Assembly (NCBI GenBank): GCA_038373865.1
Contig: JAXGGA010001633.1
Location: 81,496 to 145,495 of the forward strand
Source of the DNA: Uloborus plumipes
Lineage: Eukaryota; Arthropoda; Arachnida; Araneae; Uloboridae
DNA length: 64,000 bases
Reading direction: 5' to 3'
This document shows positions 11,508 to 23,894 of the stretch, piece by piece. Each line of letters opens with the position of its first letter. Within the stretch, counting starts at the first letter, position 1. Made by a program: the position numbers and the translations under genes. Under the pieces are notes generated by a model that saw only the letters and a list, made by a program, of their open reading frames with translations, did not search any database and was not told the DNA's origin.

Positions 11508-11842
11508 GATGAACAACTGAATCGGAATGCATAAAAAAAACAAAGAATTGTGCTTGAGACTTTTCAGACAGAGTGTCCCAAATAAGCCAGATTTTATTGG
11601 TAAAAGCAGCACAGCATATGATCATCGGTTATTTCTCAAGTCCCGCGAAAAGAATTATAATCCATCTAGGCCATCCCAATTTTAATAATTTTTATCAAAG
11701 AAAGTACCATTCATTTTTTTAGTCACGATGATACATATGCTGCTTTTCACATTAAAATCTGGCTTATTTGGGACACTCTGTCCGAAAAGGCTCAGGCACA
11801 ATTCTTTGTTTTTTTTTATGCATTCCGATTCAGTTATTCATC
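11508..11842. mobile_element. 335-bp palindromic MITE nested in the right arm
   Basis: The two halves are inverted copies over about 115 bases, starting GATGAACAACTGAATCGG and ending CCGATTCAGTTATTCATC. It splits a sequence that is continuous in the opposite arm, and TA lies on both sides (11506-11507 and 11843-11844). This directly shows an insertion with TA target duplication. Confidence 0.85.
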
Positions 11843-12780
11843 TACTTATACTGTCACATGCTGTTTTTGACCCAAGTTGAAGTTTTGTAGGATTAAGGGG
11901 CGAATCGTCAGTCTGAGCCGTTTTTTCAATTTCTTCATCCTTAAGAAATATAATTTTTCTTCGACTTTTTGATCGATACGCATGCCTGAATTTGCTCTCC
12001 ACAAAGTAAAAAACAATGTACTACCACACTAGAGTCGATTTAAAAGACAAAAATTTCATAAAGTAGGTTTATTTTCAAATTTCGGCTTCCAAACTTTCTC
12101 ATCTTCTTTACACGAGAACTAAAGAGCTTTTGAGATTTTGATTATTTATTCGGCAATCTCTGCACTTTATAAATGAATAATACAGTCCCGCATTTCCTCC
12201 ACCAATCACATTTCAAGTTCATTTGCTCGTTATTGCATTAAAATTTAACAACATTAAAAATGGACATTAAATGACTAAGCATAGGTTGTAAAACAAAATC
12301 ATTTGCTTCAATATCGAAAGTTATTTAATATTGATAGCTTGCTTTATTCTTGTCGTATTAAATTCCTGTATTATACTCTGTTACTTTTAAGTAAGCGTTT
12401 CAAGTTTAGAAATTTTGCTTCTTCTCCATGGAAACCGTACGAAAAAAAAAACAGCTCCACTCTTTTTTTTTGTACTGTTGTTGACGCATTTCATTTATTT
12501 TATGTGTATCGAATTAGACTTATACTTTATTTATATCCTCATATATCTCAGTTATTTCAAGGGATATTTGCATTAAAGCTGACTAATGTCTAAACTTTTG
12601 CAACAATGTAAAAAAATGTCTTTTGTAATATCCAAAATTTGATTCCAGTTATAGTTATAAGAAATCCAGACACGTATTTGGAACCAGATTGTGTACCTGC
12701 AGTAGAAATTTGAAAGCATTTCGTTGAATAGTTTTCTTTTTATTCACATATTTGCATTTTGTCTAAACTGTTGCATCGCA

Positions 12781-12783
<3 letters not shown>
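11843..12783 (-). repeat. right inverted arm of the large transposon
   Basis: Complement of the left arm. It continues from 12222 to about 12563 after an interruption of about 340 bp. It ends CATCGCAGTG before TA. Confidence 0.8.
12225..12560 (+). repeat. 340-bp duplicated block, copy 1
   Basis: It is almost identical to 14979-15317, with a few substitutions and one base of poly-A length difference. It interrupts the right transposon arm. ATTTCAAG occurs at both edges of the interruption, which resembles an 8-base target duplication, although the boundaries shared by the two copies do not fit that exactly. Confidence 0.8.

Positions 12784-12853
<70 letters not shown>
12784..12853. repeat. 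(TA)n then poly-T tract
   Basis: A TA dinucleotide run to about 12838, followed by about 16 T, marks the right flank of the large transposon. Confidence 0.9.
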
Positions 12854-12854
<1 letters not shown>

Positions 12855-13450
12855 GTTAAAAACAAAAAAACAACTGTACAACTTGAAACAACTTGAAAAG
12901 TAATGTTGGCGTCTTTTTATACTTCTACTTTTATACTAATTTTAGTTTTGCCAGAAGCATACTTTGTCAAAGCCTTTTAAACCAGCTGCAGATCTCATAA
13001 TATTAATATTCATGTTTTATATGTACTATGCGGGATTGCCTCTTGTCGGAATTAATGTGTTGTAGTTTATTGTACAGAGTGTCAGTTATAGCACAGTTCT
13101 AAATTCTAAAGCTCAACTACAATTTGTATCTGCCAACGGTTCATAATTTAACTGGATTTAGTTCTTGAAGATTTTGCAATGTGGCTGCGGCTTAAGACTT
13201 TTATACTGTACGTTACTTTTTGTAAAACCTAATAAATAAGTGCCGTTGTTAGAACTGGATTGATGCAAAAAATGGTTACAGTTTTGAGTAACTATAGGTT
13301 TCTAAAGACACCTATAAAATAAATTAGGATTGTGTGAATTTTAACTTTCTGAACATGATTTGTATCTAAAGATGCGTTTTTTAAAAAAATATTATTAATA
13401 GGAATCAACTTTTATCAAAAGTTACGAGTAGTTAAATTTGAAATGTCTAT
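12854..13450. other. no recognised feature
   Basis: AT-rich, non-coding in appearance. Confidence 0.4.
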
Positions 13451-13558
13451 CCCAAGTAGCACACTTCGTTTTTTAAAGGTTGTAAAATGGTTATTAACGT
13501 TGTGACAACAGCTAAAAAACGTTTATAAAACGTTTAAAGGTTATTAGTGCTACCTGGG
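13451..13558 (-). mobile_element. MITE family A, copy 2 (inverted)
   Basis: It starts CCCAAGTAGCACACTTCG and ends GTGCTACCTGGG, the reverse orientation of the copy at 1670-1778. The target duplication is not clear here. Confidence 0.8.
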
Positions 13559-14978
13559 AATGAAAGATTTACACTACTCTTATTCTTCAAGTACGATGGG
13601 TTACTGAAAGGAAGTCAAATACATACACGGACAATAGCAAATTAGTCCTTTAAAACACTATTTTTTCGGAAAAAACTGGCAAGGAATAATGTCCCCCTCC
13701 CACACCTTCTTACGTAGAAAATGAATGTTTAAGTAATGTGTAAGCCATTGTTGTCAATTTCAGCTGTACGGGAGTAACTAGATAGTGGCGATTGGAAGGG
13801 GAGTTTCAAAGAAACTGTTTTCAAACATCTTTTAGAGGCACATGCAATACCCCGCCAACTCGGTAGTTAAATACAGGGACTGCTGTTTCGTGTTTGTTAT
13901 GCACTAATCAGCCTGGAATAGGAAGTAACCAAACTGGAGGCAGAAATCAACTTATAGAAAGCAAAGAGTGCCAAAAAAACTGGTAGCTGATGTAAAATTA
14001 GAACATCAGCGATTTGTCATCTGGGTAAATTAGTTCAGTAATAGTCTAGCAAGCTTCAGCTTACCTATCTTTACTGGAACAAAGCTTAGATGGCCTTCAG
14101 AAATGAAATAATGCGAGATACAAGAACGCTTTGTGTCAAACATGGGCACGTGCAAATTTGCCAATAATTTTGCTTGGATCAGACCAACGCCTCCGCAATA
14201 CTAAACGCAAATCGCTTTCTCGTTTTAACACAGAGTGAAAATTCGCCCTTTGTTTAGGACGCACTGCCATCTATCGAAGTTTTTCGAAACAAAGAAATTG
14301 TCAGGGAAATTAGCAATTGGCTGATTTCAAAATTTAAATTCAAAAATAAACCAATAAGAATTTTATTTGAATCCATCGCCTATAGCTGCTGACCGCAAAG
14401 TAACTCTTTGTCAAGAGCAGTTAGATCCTTTTTGAGGCAAACGCAGTAGGTATTTAGTATTTAGGAGGCGTTGGTCACACACAAGCAAAAAAAAAAGTTA
14501 AGTGGTTATAAACAAAAAATTCAGCCGTGTAGAAACTAAGTCACTGAAAATGATCATTTTCACCTGAACTGCAACTAAAGTTTATATCAGAAAAAATTGT
14601 GTACTCCTAGGGGCAAAGATGTTTTAGTTATTTGCAATTGGTGCACCTGATGAAAGAATTAAAGGGGAATACGAATTCCTCATGAACTCAAATTGTGTGC
14701 AAATATTCAACTAAAAATTAAGCCACTATCATTCTAAGTCATCCAATTATGTAAACGTTTTGTTCATTTGAACGTTGCCATATATTTAAATTCACCATGT
14801 TCTATAGTTTTAATTAAAATATTTCTTACCGTTAAATTCAATTTCTGAGTATTGTAATAATAATCATATTAATACAAAACAAAAGCCTTTTTTTAATCGT
14901 ATTTTTGAAATTACTCTGGTTATACGCTCTCTCTTAAAATATAATTTAAAACATAAATCACAAGATTTAAGAAATATT
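13559..14978. other. mostly unrecognised, one dispersed repeat
   Basis: The stretch 13905-14000 (CTGGAATAGGAAGTAACC, later AACTGGTAGCTGATG) is an imperfect second copy of 6590-6690. The rest shows no supported feature. Confidence 0.45.
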
Positions 14979-15317
14979 ATTGCTCGTTATTGCATTAAAA
15001 TTTAACAACATTAAAAATAGACATTAAATGACTAAGCATAGGTTGTAAAACAAAATCATTTGCTTCAATATCGAAAGTTATTTAATATTGATAGCTTGCT
15101 TTATTCTTGTCGTATTAAATTCCTGTATTATACTCTGTTACTTTTAAGTAAGCGTTTCAAGTTTAGAAATTTTGCTTCTTCTCCATGGAAACCGTACGAA
15201 AAAAAAAAACAGCTCCACTCTTTTTTTTTGTACTGTTGTTGACGCATTTCATTTATTTTATGTGTATCGAATTAGACTTACACTTTATTTATATCCTCAT
15301 ATATCTCAGTTATTTCT
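14979..15317 (+). repeat. 340-bp duplicated block, copy 2
   Basis: Near-identical to 12225-12560. The short open frame it contains appears in both copies, contains homopolymer runs and matches no recognised family, so it is not called a gene. Confidence 0.8.
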
Positions 15318-15740
15318 AATAGTTTTCTAACAAATCTAGTGCCAAATGTTTGTTTTAGCAAAACCTGCCATTATGAGTTAACCGTTACATAAATACTTAA
15401 AAAAGTGTTTTATTAACGTTGATTGAGTATGAGTAATAGCTTACGCACAAAACAATTTTAATCGTTTACATTTAACCATTGTTGCAAAAGCTAAGTAGGG
15501 GGAAAGTAAGCAGCTCCGTAACTCTGGCAACCATACGGGGAAAAGTGCAGAGAGTGGGAAATTAATATTACTTTCATACGCCAGCTATCATTACACAGGG
15601 TATAGCACAAGTTAAGGGGTACTGGCAAAACCAAATTAACTGCAACTGACTTCTATCAATATATCAAAAATAACTTGCAGACTTTCAACTTTCATCCTCC
15701 TGTAGAAGTGTTTATTGGACTTGTAATCTGTTTTGAGGCT
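15318..15740. other. no recognised feature
   Basis: AT-rich DNA with no supported feature. Confidence 0.4.
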
Positions 15741-16167
15741 CCTATAAGAGGGGAGCTGACTCATCCGACATTTTGGTTCCAAAACGGTGGGCGTGGAACC
15801 GCTGGTATATGTACTCAAGTAGCATTGAAGAAAAGTGGAAGCTAAACTTGAATTGTAGCTGCATAGATGATATTTGACTATTTTTGTCTTATGACAAAAA
15901 CATTTCATAAACTCAGGCTTGAAGCAAGTGCAATATGAAAATAGACCCGATTTCATGAAACATTTCCCAATAAACTGTTTTTAAATTTGAGAAATAAGTT
16001 ATTTTTTTAAATTTACCTAATATGGTGCTTTATCCAACTAATCACAAGTTATTTTATGCCAGAGCAACCAGGTATAATACTAATGTGTTTCAAATACCTG
16101 TGACAAGGCTAGATCCAAGAATGTTTTGGAACCAAAATGTCGGACAAGTCAGCCTGTCCTCTAAAGG
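15741..16167. repeat. inverted repeat with 46-bp arms
   Basis: The arms 15741-15785 and 16123-16167 are imperfect inverted copies centred on CCGACATTTTGGTTCCAAAA and its complement. The 340-bp interior is non-coding. It may be a decayed transposon end pair. Confidence 0.55.
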
Positions 16168-17935
16168 AGTTCTAATTTGTTTAGGATCCAATTGGCCAAC
16201 AGGGCATTAAAAAAAAATAATTTATTCACTATGTTAAAACTTTTGACGCTTTTGATACACGATTATATAAGTAATGTTGGGCAATGGTTGGGATAGTATA
16301 AGTAATGTTGGGCAATGGAGTTGACCCCTTCAAGTCCACTACTCGAATATCTATACATTATCCTGAGGAGCATAGGATTTTGACTTCAGCACTTCAACTC
16401 CAGCCTGATAATCTAACTGGCCGTGGCTAATCTTCAGCCTCTAAAGCGGCTTATCCGTTTGGTTTCTGGTGTGCTTGGGACATGTAAGCACCAATTTCTA
16501 GTACTCATGCTCAATCCTGGACGTAAACTAAGACATTCGTGTACTTAAACTCAAGGATCATCAACTATCAAATGCAGAGTAAGGGAACTTAGAAGACATT
16601 CAGATTAATGGTTGATATTCCACACTAATGTATGAATGACATTGTGACACAGAAATTTTCGTATTGGTGATGAAAATTTTCAAATCCGAATACTTTAAAA
16701 ACTAATACAATATAAGCAAAAAGTATATGGAGGTTTGTTATATAAAAATAAAAGGTGACTAAACTGATGATCTTTCCAAAGCATTTTAGAGTTACTTTTT
16801 TTTTTTTTTTGATTGCGGAGTTTTCTGAATTTTGGGGGCTTCCAAATTCGAGTTTGCTTTCTTTGTGCAAATCATAGGCTCGGTGTTAATGAGGAAAAAA
16901 TAACTTTGTTAATAAAACCATGCAATATTTAATAAAAAGAAGATCATTTTATATTATTAAATCTTTTTAGTTTGAATATTGGCTTTTTTACCTCTGTGCT
17001 TAATTTTTTAGAGTGCATAACAGTGGTGTATTGATTTTATGTTTATCAATTATGTGTTACTATCGAATAATGAGTTTTTAACCACGGTTTTTATTTAAAT
17101 ATTTTGAAATATTACTGATTAATTAGAATGAAATATTAAAAATGCAACATTTGCAAATATATTGTCCTTCACGCGTTTATTAGGTATGTTTCATTTTTTA
17201 TCTCATCACAAATAGTGTTTTTTTCCCTCATTAGTATAACACAAGTTCGGTTTCATAAAAACTTGCAATTATCTACAAAATACGAAAGAATATTTTAACG
17301 AAATGGGATATTTTAATTAGCAATATCATGCAATTTTATTTTGATAAGTACTTTCCTCACGTCAAATGAGATTAATTTTAGGTAATTAATACCTGAAAGT
17401 TTGATTTCTTTTTTCGCAAGTTATACAAAACAGCCTTTTTTTCTTCTTTTTTTTTTACAAAACTAGCTAAAATTTATTCATCCCTAAAATTAAGTATTCA
17501 CTGTCGAGTAGATCTTTTTAAATTCTTGTCTTTTTCCTCAGCAAGTTTAATCAAAGAATTCTACTGCCGTAAGGTGAGTACCCTAGTCGCGTTTTTAATG
17601 ACTTTTTTTATGTTTTGCAATTAGTGACGATCAGCGTTTGTTACATTTTTACTTATACTATTTATAATTATTTTTCTAAACAATAGTACACAGTAAAAGA
17701 CAACTCATTTTGATTTCATTTTTTAAAGTTTGTTATTCTACTGGAGTAATTATTTTTGCTAAAAAATTAAGTAACAGTAATATGGTTTGAAAATAAAGGT
17801 AAATTTTATATTTCAATTTAAATGCTCAATTTAAATTCTACATTGATGCGAAAACATAATTAAAGAAAGAAAAGTTACGATTTTATGCAATGTATGCCTA
17901 TTAAAATGCAGGACTGGGACTCATACAACAGAACA
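16168..17935. other. no gene; one short direct repeat
   Basis: The word GTAATGTTGGGCAATGG occurs twice at about 16271 and 16302. A 15-T run lies near 16796-16810. Otherwise it is AT-rich and unrecognised. Confidence 0.4.
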
Positions 17936-17959
17936 AATGATAAAAAACACAAACATACT

Positions 17960-18303
17960 ATCTAATATTTTTTTCCGGCGACCTCCGACGCATTTGCGCA
18001 TGTCTCAGGTCGTTACTGATTTTGTTAAAATAGGGATGATGTTGATAAGAGAGATAAGGAATGTCAGAAGATTTTGCTTTATTTTGTTTTGTTTTTCGTT
18101 GGGTTCGCTTATTCGACGTGTTGTTTACATTCATGCTTTATTTTTTTTAATTTATACTCCTTCCTTTTCAGCTCTAGAAAAACTAATAAAAAATGACTAA
18201 GCGAAAATGCTACCATGATGCATTTTCTGAAACAAGCTGCCACCCCTTTTTGAAATAGAGCCGTTCAACGGTGCTAGGTGCGGTTGTCGAATTTGGACAG
18301 TAT
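17960..18303. repeat. dispersed repeat, copy 1
   Basis: CCGACGCATTTGCGCATG, GTCAGG-like, AAAATAGGGATGAT and, at the far end, GGTGCTAGGTGCGGTTGTCG recur in the same order at about 20415-20700. The class is unknown. Confidence 0.55.
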
Positions 18304-18336
18304 GTGCAATATTCCTTAAAACAGTCACCTCCGGCA

Positions 18337-18690
18337 TTTACACACTTTGTTCATGGCGGTACTAATTCTGAAAACATGCTTAATAGTTCTCAGAAGATAT
18401 GCTTCAAAACTGAGTGGTTACCTTTTTCTGTATGTCCTTTGCGTTCTGAAACCGACGCCTTTTAAGAGTAGTCTTAACTTTTGGGGTGTGCCAATTAAAT
18501 TCCATGACGGTGCGTACAAATAAGGAATGAAAATGTGTAGGAATATGAAAAGGAATGTGGCAGAAACTCTGTACAGGCGTTGATTTGAGAACAAAGAGAA
18601 CATGAAGAAAACCGCAACCGCACTTTGAAGTATATTTTCATAGGACTACAAAGCGTGATTCCAGAATTAGTACCACCGTGAACTAATGTG
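18337..18690. repeat. inverted repeat around a small loop
   Basis: The arm 18337-18465 (CACACTTTGTTCATGGCGGT, then ACTAATTCTGAAAACATGC) is inverted at about 18560-18690. Both arms, read outward, give peptides with VHGGTNS. The peptide similarity is explained by the duplication and not by a gene. Confidence 0.6.
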
Positions 18691-18727
18691 TGTGAATGAC
18701 GAAGATGACTATTTTGAGGACACACGT

Positions 18728-19061
18728 ATAAAGGTTAAATACAACGTTAAAATAGTACAAATGAGCAGGGATACCGCAGACACGTGTTTCGGCGTTACAA
18801 GAAACGCTCTTTTCAATGCAAAAAAAAAAAAAAAAAAAATGTGAGCCTTTGGATGCACAGACATCCGATAAAAACACCGGGAACAGAAGCGAACAACTTA
18901 AAAAGCTAACAAAGCGAATTTTTGTTCTCGTTGCTTTTATCCGATTTTTGTACATCCATAAGCTCATTTTTTTTCATTAAAAAGGCGTTCCTTATATGAA
19001 ACACGTGTCTGCTGTATCCCTGCGCATTTGTGCTTTTTTAACGTTGTATTTATCCTTTACA
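18728..19061. repeat. palindromic element with hammerhead-like cores
   Basis: Two inverted arms of about 150 bp surround a short centre. On the - strand the left arm carries TTGAAAA, then a GCGTT/AACGC hairpin with loop TCTTGT, then GAAAC, then ACGTGTCTGC (about 18818-18776). This is the same order as the element at 32193-32484, with a different but still paired stem. The right arm copy on the + strand is decayed in the hairpin. The left arm has a run of about 20 A (18820-18839). Confidence 0.65.
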
Positions 19062-20400
19062 TTTATGAACAGAGGTGTTTATGTATTTTATTACACGTAT
19101 GTTTTTTTAATCAATAATTCCGCCGTTTGAGTTGTTTAAAAATGGTAAATACGCTCTACATGAATCTCGTACAACATTTTCACCTCTGAGCTATTTTTTC
19201 ATGAAAGTGAAAATAATGTGCGATAGAATAACAGAATTTGGCTTTAATAAATCACGGACTGGATATTGCACGCATCAGGATTGGCCACTTGTCCAATTTT
19301 AGTGCCTGTGGCATTTTAGTGAGCGTTGGCCTTTTAGTCAGTTCATAGAGTTTTTGCGAGTACAATGCGTCGCGATCCATCTTTAAAATTTCCTTTTGTT
19401 GGTGGCAAAGGAGACAAAAAAAACTGCTTACAAAATTTTAATTTAGCTGTATATTAAAAAACTCATAAGAAACAGGAATATATGTCAATAAATATATGTG
19501 TACAAAGAAATAAATTTTTGAGAAGCTTAAAGATTTTTCTATTAAAAGGCCATACTGTATTGCATAAGTCGTCAAAGATCAAAACCGTTCTGTTCCCCTA
19601 AGTGTCAAAAATGTGTCTTAAAAAAACAGAAACATTTCTCAAATTTTGTATGTTAGTCCATAAAAAATAGAGCAGGATGAAGATTACACTATCATTAGTT
19701 TATTGACTTATTGAATATAAAAATAAGCGTTTTAAATTTCCGCAAGGACAATAAAACGTTATTTCACTGCCTTTAGAGACACAATTCATGTTTTGTGAAT
19801 CCATGAATATTGCTGGAAGGACTAAACAAGACAGTTATAATGTTATAAGTCACTACATAAACTTCACAGAATTCGATTATTTGAAGAAGGAAGGGAATCG
19901 TAATTCCTATACTTGGAACTATAAATAGCGAAGGATAATTGAATCCTGGAAATTAACTGCCGGTGTCTGATTGTGCACGAATAAATGTCATGAAGCTCAA
20001 ATGATTTTTCTTTCCTGGCCCACTTTTGCTATCAAAGATAGCAACGGTTGTAGACAACAATTATTTCATTACAAAGATTTGTTCAGAAAAATATCGTAGA
20101 ATGTATGTATTTCTGGTAGTTAAGAAATAATATTAGCCAGGAAAGAAACTATGGTTTAATATATATAAATAAGCCAGAAGTGCATTGATAGCATTACTTG
20201 TTTGCTGTGATGATTCAAGATAATGTGAGGAGGGCTTCAGTGAAACTAAATTCATATTTACTTGATAATGCAAAACTTTTTAATCCCTAACTTCCGTCAA
20301 CAGAAATTAAATGCTTATTTTGTGAGTAAGCATTTAGATTCTGTAAATACTTACGACTTAAATTGAGTCCGTTAAGAATCAAAACCCGGTACTGTCTGAT
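19062..20400. other. no recognised feature
   Basis: AT-rich DNA without supported feature. Confidence 0.4.
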
Positions 20401-20414
20401 CTTCTAAAGAAAAA

Positions 20415-20700
20415 CCTTCCGTGTATTTACGCATGCGTCAGGTCTTCGCTGATCTTAACAAAATAGGGGTGATAGGTAAGATAACAATAAGGGGAAGAAT
20501 ATTAAGAAGAATTTTGAGTCGTAGCAAACAACGTAGAACAAAGTTAATTTCAAATTCATAGTTCAGTTGAATATGTCAAAAGGACAGCGAAAATGCATGA
20601 TTAATTGAAAACTACGGAAAGTTCCCACTCACTACCCATCACCCCTTTTTTAAATGGAATGGTTCGCGAGTGCTAGGCGCGGTTTTCACGTACGGACAGT
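20415..20700. repeat. dispersed repeat, copy 2
   Basis: Diverged copy of 17960-18303; ACGCATGCGTCAGGTC and GAGTGCTAGGCGCGGTT are the best-matching words. Confidence 0.55.
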
Positions 20701-21349
20701 TAATCTATTTCTAGAAATTCAAAGCTCCGAAAGCAAAACTAAGGATTCAAAGTGGTTTTGACTGAAACCCTTACTTTATATTTACTTTTTATTTAGGAGT
20801 AGTGGTTTCTGACCTATGGCCTTTAAGCAATAAAATTAAGGAGCTTTTAAAGTCATATTTTTTTGAATGAAATTACTTTTCATAAAAAATTAACTTAACG
20901 GTTTTTTGTTCTAAACGACTCACTTGCAATACACATGTAGCGGCACTATCCAGACATATATGTATACTATCAACGTCATGTATGAAAAGGTAAATCCTTT
21001 GCTCAACGCAAAAGAAAAGCGGAAATGCTGTGGTAGATTTAGTATTAACCAGGGAATACCATGAGAAGTCCATCACATAACACAATCTTGATGATCTCTT
21101 GTTTAAAATTGGATTTAATAACTGCTCCAACTGTATGTCATGTAGTTCTGAACCCCTGTTTCAAAAAAAAAAAACCTCCGGGGAGTTTTTAACCATGGAT
21201 TGCTCGGTTCCTGGTTTGGCTCATGAAACAGAGCACACTTCAGAGATCCATATGAACGGTTAAAACAAGGGCAATGCACTGCTAACAGTAAAATGTTGCT
21301 TTTACGGTACATTACTGGCAGCAGAAGTTCCAGTTCAAAACTGTGCAAT

Positions 21350-21505
21350 GCAGAGTAATAAAATGTAAAAATAGCAATTTTGCAGTTTATTAGTGTCAAA
21401 TTAGCCATTTTACAATTTATTATTATAAAATTAGTAATTTTTACAGTTCGTTACTATAAAATCAGCTGTTTTATGCTGTAAAAACATCTATTTTTTGCAG
21501 TGTGG
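21350..21505. repeat. diverged minisatellite, about 31-bp unit
   Basis: Degenerate tandem units built on ATTTTACAGTTTATTA and AAAATTAG. The same unit, better preserved, occurs in ABCA intron 3 (31010-31190). It ends at TTTTTTGCAGTGTG, complementary to the CACTGTAAAAAA that begins the other array. Confidence 0.6.
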
Positions 21506-23526
21506 GAGGTAAGGGGAGCGTTGGAGTGAATGATGAGTGTAGTTCTGGACGCCCTATGAACTAAGAACACTTGGACATGGACATATGCACTACATTGTAT
21601 AATTTTGCATTTATTGTTTGAAAATACAGGCAAGCTCTCACGCTAATGGCCTAAATGCCAAAAGCCATTCATTTAAAAAAACAGTATACTGTCTGTTTGC
21701 GTATTGTGCGCCTGGCAGCCACGAACGCTTCCATTTGAAAAAGGGGAGGTAGGTTTAAGATGCGCACTTCCCGATGCCTTCCGTTTTTGTTCGCTTGCTA
21801 CGTCCTCGTAGCGTCCCCCCCCCCTATTTCCAGAAAGTCAGAAGAGACTTGGCGCGTGCGCAGATTTAACGGAGGTTTCGCGAAAAAATGTTAGCCAGTA
21901 TATCATTAGTCACCAAAAGACAGGCCAAGGCCCAGATTCAGACAGTGGCATTATTTTAACAAGGTATTTTATTGTGCTAAACAAGGTATTTAGAATGCTA
22001 ATTAAGAAGTATAGACGATTGAAACTAAATTGAAAGCATTAAATTTTCATGCAAAACTTTTAAAAGACAGAGTTACTGAAGTACTACAACAGTGCAACAA
22101 AATGAAAGTACCCTACCGAGTTTCATTAAATCTTATTTTTTCCTAATTATCTATCTTCTCAGCTTCTTTCCCAGTATACTCAAAAGTCATCCTTTTAAAA
22201 TACTATTCATGCTTGCAAATGAAGCATTATAGTTTATTTGAATTACTTGAAAGAAATGTTTTTTTCCTATGATTAATTTACTTTACAAATGCAGTTTAAT
22301 CCAAAATTAGTAAATAAATAAATAAAGCAAGAAGCAATTTAATGTAAAGTCACTGAAATGGAAAAACGATGAATAGTAAAATCATTCTTATTTTTACTCA
22401 ACGTTGTTAAACTGCTACGTAAGATTTTGAATTCGTAATTAATAAGATAATTGCTTTGACATTTGTAATTTAGGTAACTTCCTAATTATAACATATTCTC
22501 AGTGTATCGACTTTTTCCCTTTTTCAACTAGTTTTATATTCAAATTCTAAAGCCTTTTTGAATTTAAACAACGTATTGCTTTACACTGAAATGATAAAAA
22601 CTAAAGAGCGGCATCTTACTCAGGCGAAAAAAGTGCTTTTTCTAGAAACTAGTATTTAAATATTCAGTTCTGCGAAATATTTGCAAAGAAATTAAAACAC
22701 CTAAAGATACGCTAAAATATTTCCCATTCATCCCGAATTTCGCAAGTCATGTGTTTTTTTAGCTGTTAATTAAATAAAGCATTCCAAAATTCTTTTATTT
22801 CCCTGGCACACACAAGTTTTACTTCAGCGAAATTAAATACTTTGTAGACAAAAAAGAAAAAACAAACAAATGCTCTTGTTACTATTATTTTACACCAATT
22901 GTGAAACCACATTTTTAGGAAACTTCTTAGGCAATATCAAATCATTTCTAATCCGCAAAATTTTAATATGACAAAATCATATCGGTTTTTCCAGAGACGA
23001 ATTAATAGAAAGTTACAAAGGTTTTGGTTACTGACAACACTGTCCGTTCTCAGCTCCATTTTTTTCTGAAAAGTAAGTGAAATTTATAAGTTTTGAGCCG
23101 AAATTTCCAAGCACGTAATATTGCATACTGTTTGCACTTCCTGCTTTACGAAGCAGACCACAAGCTTAATTCTTGTATGTTTCTAATTAATTCTCAATTT
23201 TTATAGTAGCTTTTAAGTTCAAATATTTATATGAATTTTTTTGTAGAAAATTGCGTATTTTAAGTACGCATTGTTAATACTGATGATAGGAAGCACTAAA
23301 ACTAATGTTTCCTTGTTGTCGCCAATGGCGGTTTTACAAGTTTGGAGAACAGCAGCGATGAATTTTTCAAGGGTTCTTTGTATATCACGGATCAATGTGG
23401 GATTTTCCATATGAGCACTTTTGTATCCCTCATAGTGCCTCTACAGGGCAGTATGGGCCCTTTTCAATTACAAAATTTCGGAAATTCTAAATCCACTACT
23501 GACTGTCGCAAGCTTAGCGGTAACGT
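21506..23526. other. no recognised feature
   Basis: Mostly AT-rich. A GC-richer patch at 21700-21890 includes a C-run and CGCGTGCGCAGATTTAACGG and may be another dispersed repeat, but it was not assigned. Confidence 0.35.
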
Positions 23527-23647
23527 CCTAGGTAGCACAAATGACCTTTAAATGTTTTACAAACGTTTTTAAGCGGTTGTTACGATAACCATTTGAATTG
23601 TTGATAACCATTTTACAACCTTTAAAAAACTAAGTGTGCTACTTGGG
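23527..23647 (+). mobile_element. MITE family A, copy 3
   Basis: Starts CCTAGGTAGCACAAATGACC and ends GTGTGCTACTTGGGG. Same orientation as the copy at 1670-1778, slightly longer by internal indels. Confidence 0.8.
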
Positions 23648-23894
23648 GTATATTGCTGGGAAATAAAATAGACTGCGTTCTATTCGCAGCTTAAGGGTAC
23701 ATAAAGGGCTATGATAAATTGACATACATGCTGAGGCTTGAACTATATTATTTGTTAAAGAGAGGGGGGGGAGGCTGTTTTGCGTTAAGATAATGTCTAT
23801 TGGCATTCTGACAATCTAAGAATGTCTCTTCTTTCACCCCAAGCATAAATGAACTCCAAAGCTGAAAAATGTGTTCGCGAACTTCCGAAACAAA

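Larger units (their letters stand above)
7281..12783 (-). mobile_element. 5.5-kb Tigger/pogo-like transposon with long inverted arms
   Basis: The left end starts CACTGCGATGCAAAAG and the right end finishes CTTTTGCATCGCAGTG, each next to TA in AT-repeat DNA. The arms are near-identical inverted copies over about 630 bp (7281-7910 against 11460-12783 after removing inserts). A decayed transposase C-terminus on the - strand (8191-9025) assigns it to the Tigger/pogo group. Later insertions lie inside: a solo LTR (9210-9831), a SINE (about 10340-10577), a palindromic MITE (11508-11842) and a duplicated block (12225-12560). It has no intact transposase, so it is a non-autonomous relic. Confidence 0.75.

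Noticed and set aside
12303..12593. 96-codon open frame, repeated at 15060
   Set aside because: It lies in a duplicated non-coding block, has homopolymer differences between copies and no family resemblance.
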